From contig NZ_CP081903.1 in assembly GCF_020091405.1 (NCBI RefSeq), positions 3,162,501 to 3,226,500 of the forward strand: a DNA stretch of 64,000 bases, given 5' to 3'. The position numbers were made by a program, and so were the translations under genes. The notes under the pieces are model-generated. The model made no database searches. It was given only the letters and a program-made list of their open reading frames with translations, and had not been told where the DNA came from. The DNA comes from Bacteroides cellulosilyticus (GTDB taxonomy: Bacteria; Bacteroidota; Bacteroidia; Bacteroidales; Bacteroidaceae). Positions 61,686 through 64,000 of this stretch are shown piece after piece. Numbering within the stretch: position 1 is the first letter of the stretch; every line of letters starts with the position of its first letter.

Positions 61686-62923
61686 TGCGTGGTAAATTAT
61701 TCTATAAGGATTCTACAGAGCTTTTATCTGTATCTTATTCCCAACTATTACAAGATATAAAAGAAACAGATTTTTTTAAGCCTTTCTGTAAAAGTCATTC
61801 ATTCTATGATATATTTAGGAGTATCATAGTATCCCTGTTGGTGGATAAAGAGATTGTCCTTTTGGATTCGGACTTTTCAGATGTAGAAATTGAGAAATTG
61901 ATAGGAACTCTGTCTTTATTGGATCAAGAGGTATCGGTTGATATTCCGCACGGGATATCCGAAGAGAATCTGGCCGGTTTCATAAGGCAAAATGTTTCTT
62001 CGTGGAGAATAACTTTGTTCACTTCCGGCACTACAGGTTTGCCAAAGCGAGTTTCGCATACCTTCGAATCTATTACCCGTTTTGTACGCAGCGGTGACAA
62101 ACATCAGAATGATGTCTGGGGCTTTGCTTATAATCCTACTCACATGGCGGGTTTGCAAGTCTTTTTTCAAGCCCTACTGAATCTGAATCCGATGATTCGC
62201 TTGTTCGGATTGGAGAAGAAAACTATCGTTCATGAAATACGGGAAAACAGTATAACGAATATTTCTGCCACTCCCACTTTTTATCGTTTATTATTGCCTG
62301 CAGAAGATGTCTGCCCTTCGGTAACCAGAATAACTTCCGGTGGTGAAAAGTTTGATGAGCATGCTTTGTCTTTATTGCGGGAAATGTTTCCCAACGCCAG
62401 GATAACTAATGTTTATGCTTCTACTGAGGCCGGTACTCTTTTTGCTTCCAAGGGAAATGAATTCACTATCAAGGAAGCAATGGAACATTTGATAAAGGTG
62501 GAGGAACATGAACTCTTTTTACATAAATCTTTGATGGGGGAATCATCCGGTCTGCAAATCGAAGGTGACTGGTATGCTACAGGTGATTTGATTGAGGTTA
62601 CCGGTCACTCTCCATTCACTTTCCATTTTATCTCACGTAAAAATGAGATGATAAATGTAGGAGGGTATAAAGTCAATCCTACCGAGGTGGAAGATGTTAT
62701 CCGGCTTTGCCCCGGTGTCTTGGACGTATCGGTCTATGCGAAAAAAAATGCTATTTTGGGGAATATTGTTTGTTGTGAGGTCGTGAGGAATTCTGAAGAT
62801 ATGACCGAGCTTTTTCTCAGGGAGTTTCTTCGGGATAAACTACAGGAATTTAAAATACCGCGTTTCGTGAAGTTCGTTGCTAATCTGCAAACCACAAGGA
62901 CTGGTAAAATTTCAAGAAAATAA
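61682..62923 (+). CDS. Short AMP-forming acyl ligase (ANL superfamily)
   Basis: A 413-residue adenylate-forming enzyme, shorter than the usual 500-550. Motifs: TLFTSGTTGLPKRVSHT (A3, about 115-131), VYASTEAGTLF (A5), YATGDLIEV (A7), INVGGYKVNPTEVED (A8) and the terminal lysine in TRTGKISRK (A10). The N-terminal subdomain is reduced. It most likely loads an acyl or aryl acid onto the adjacent ACP. It starts within the ACP gene's last codons and ends 5 nt before the SDR gene. The less AT-rich codon use differs from the glycan genes upstream. Confidence 0.88.
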   Translation: MMRGKLFYKDSTELLSVSYSQLLQDIKETDFFKPFCKSHSFYDIFRSIIVSLLVDKEIVLLDSDFSDVEIEKLIGTLSLLDQEVSVDIPHGISEENLAGFIRQNVSSWRITLFTSGTTGLPKRVSHTFESITRFVRSGDKHQNDVWGFAYNPTHMAGLQVFFQALLNLNPMIRLFGLEKKTIVHEIRENSITNISATPTFYRLLLPAEDVCPSVTRITSGGEKFDEHALSLLREMFPNARITNVYASTEAGTLFASKGNEFTIKEAMEHLIKVEEHELFLHKSLMGESSGLQIEGDWYATGDLIEVTGHSPFTFHFISRKNEMINVGGYKVNPTEVEDVIRLCPGVLDVSVYAKKNAILGNIVCCEVVRNSEDMTELFLREFLRDKLQEFKIPRFVKFVANLQTTRTGKISRK

Positions 62924-62928
62924 GAAAT

Positions 62929-63663
62929 ATGGAGATAAAGAATATATTGGTTACAGGCGTTTCACGAGGGCTTGGCATCCAAATCGTGAAGTCTTTGCTG
63001 GCGGATGGTCATTATTGCGTGTATGGTGTCAGCCGGAGTAAGACTCCTGAATTGGAGATACTGCTCTCCACTTATCCCGATCGCCTGAAGTGGATTGGAT
63101 ATGATTTAGGCAATGTGGAAGATATCCGTAAGGTTATCTTTAAAGAGTTCATTGGTTTTGACACTCCTTTGCATGGCTTTGTCAATAATGCGGCTGTCGC
63201 TTATGACGACATTGTGACCAACTTGAATTATGAGCCGTTGTTGAATATGTATAATGTGAATGTGTTTGCTCCCATGATGATAACGAAATACGCTATCCGT
63301 CATTTTTTGTTGCATAACACCAAGGGGAGTATTGTGCATTTATCTTCGATCAGTGTCCATACCGGCTATAAAGGCCTTGCCATGTATGCTTCTTCCAAAG
63401 GTGCTTTAGAGGCTTTCTCCAAGAATACTGCCCGGGAATGGGGCGAGAAAGGCATCCGTTCCAATGCACTTGTGGCAGGTTTTATGGAGACGGATATGAG
63501 TGCTACGCTGACGGATGATCAGAAGAACCGTATTTATAAACGTACTTCCTTGAAAATTCCTACTACCACCCGTTCTGTGGCAGAGACTATAAAATTCCTA
63601 TTGTCCGACATGGCAGAATCCGTTACAGCTCAGAACATTCATGTCGATTCAGGTACTATTTGA
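62929..63663 (+). CDS. SDR family oxidoreductase (FabG-like)
   Basis: A 244-residue short-chain dehydrogenase. TGVSRGLGIQ near the start is the NAD(P) motif, VNNAAV the structural NNA motif, and YASSKGALEAFSKN the active-site Y-x-x-x-K. VDSGTI ends the protein, as in FabG. It may reduce a beta-keto or aldehyde group on the ACP-bound intermediate made by the ligase. It lies 5 nt after the ligase and 2 nt before the last partial gene. Confidence 0.9.
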   Translation: MEIKNILVTGVSRGLGIQIVKSLLADGHYCVYGVSRSKTPELEILLSTYPDRLKWIGYDLGNVEDIRKVIFKEFIGFDTPLHGFVNNAAVAYDDIVTNLNYEPLLNMYNVNVFAPMMITKYAIRHFLLHNTKGSIVHLSSISVHTGYKGLAMYASSKGALEAFSKNTAREWGEKGIRSNALVAGFMETDMSATLTDDQKNRIYKRTSLKIPTTTRSVAETIKFLLSDMAESVTAQNIHVDSGTI

Positions 63664-63665
63664 TT

Positions 63666-64000
63666 ATGGAAATAAAGGTTTGCACGACGAAAGAGTGGAC
63701 GGAACAGGAATGGGACAGTTATGTCACCAGTTTTAATGAAGTTTTTGAAAGAGGGTATCCAAAAGAGTATTTCAGGCATAAGTATCTGTCTACATTGGAT
63801 GGCTGTTCTTATCATGCTTTGTTATTGAATGATGCAGGGGAGGCAGTAGGTGCTTGTTCTGTTATCCCATACCATTATAGGAATTCTTCCGTTGAGTTTA
63901 AGAACGGCTTGGCTGTGGACGTTTTCATTATTGAGTCTTATCGTACCGATCCGTTGATGCTTCGTCGTATGTACAAGAAATTGACAAAACTTTTAGTGGA
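63666..64000 (+). CDS. GNAT-like acyltransferase (partial, runs off the edge)
   Basis: ATG 63666 lies 2 nt after the SDR stop, and the frame is open to the window end (111 codons). The product starts MEIKVCTTKEWTEQEWDSY. It contains ALLLNDAGEAVGACSVIPYH (a GNAT-type beta-strand pair) and VDVFIIESYRTDPLMLRRM, which resembles the acetyl-CoA region of GNAT enzymes. It is probably the transferase that uses the acyl-ACP made by the cassette. Confidence 0.6.
   Translation, partial: MEIKVCTTKEWTEQEWDSYVTSFNEVFERGYPKEYFRHKYLSTLDGCSYHALLLNDAGEAVGACSVIPYHYRNSSVEFKNGLAVDVFIIESYRTDPLMLRRMYKKLTKLLV

Overview
The window looks like chromosome of a gut Bacteroides (Bacteroidales). The evidence is SusC/SusD pairs, hybrid two-component (HTCS) regulators, promoters with the TAnnTTTG -7 element, UpxY/UpxZ capsule antiterminators and DUF4373-type capsule-flanking genes. 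The species cannot be told from what I can see. No rRNA, tRNA or CRISPR array was found.

Layout. 1-3.7 kb: a CPBP membrane protease, a MalY/PatB-type C-S lyase and a TPR signalling protein. 4.2-29.7 kb: a pectin-directed polysaccharide utilization region. It holds a TonB-dependent barrel, a PL1 pectate lyase, a CE8 pectin methylesterase and two SusC-SusD-surface lipoprotein triplets. Two long paralogous HTCS regulators read on the minus strand, one between the triplets (17.1-21.5 kb) and one beyond an IS110-family element (31.4-35.7 kb). The lyase operon and both SusC operons share a 21-bp-spaced direct repeat placed exactly 28 nt upstream of the -7 element. This looks like a common HTCS operator and ties the three transcripts into one regulon.

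35.9-38.9 kb: a four-gene run (SPFH protein, alpha/beta hydrolase, ribbon-helix-helix protein, membrane protein). 39.0-40.2 kb: a HipB-like regulator followed by a hipA gene ruined by two deletions. 40.2-40.4 kb: a stand-alone promoter-to-terminator unit that looks like a small RNA. 40.7-42.6 kb: three minus-strand genes of the kind found next to Bacteroides capsule loci. One of them is broken at an A7 tract.

42.75-64 kb: a capsular polysaccharide locus that runs off the right edge. It starts with a probable invertible promoter, now facing away from the locus (OFF), then upxY and upxZ. A repeat protein of unknown role and a GNAT/small-protein pair follow. The AT-rich biosynthetic run comes next: Wzx flippase, SDR plus MenD-like ThDP enzyme, acyltransferase, pyruvyltransferase, UDP-glucose dehydrogenase, three GT2 glycosyltransferases, a Wzy-like polymerase, a HAD protein with a polytopic (possibly UbiA-like) membrane protein, an epimerase and a WecG/TagA transferase. 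The last part is a less AT-rich acyl-activation cassette: acyl carrier protein, short AMP-forming ligase, SDR and a truncated GNAT-like gene.

The parts that look least described are the shared pectin-regulon operator, the OFF-oriented capsule switch, the small-RNA unit at 40.25 kb, the putative IS110 bridge RNA, and two capsule cassettes whose product I cannot predict (MenD-like/SDR and ACP/ligase/SDR/GNAT).
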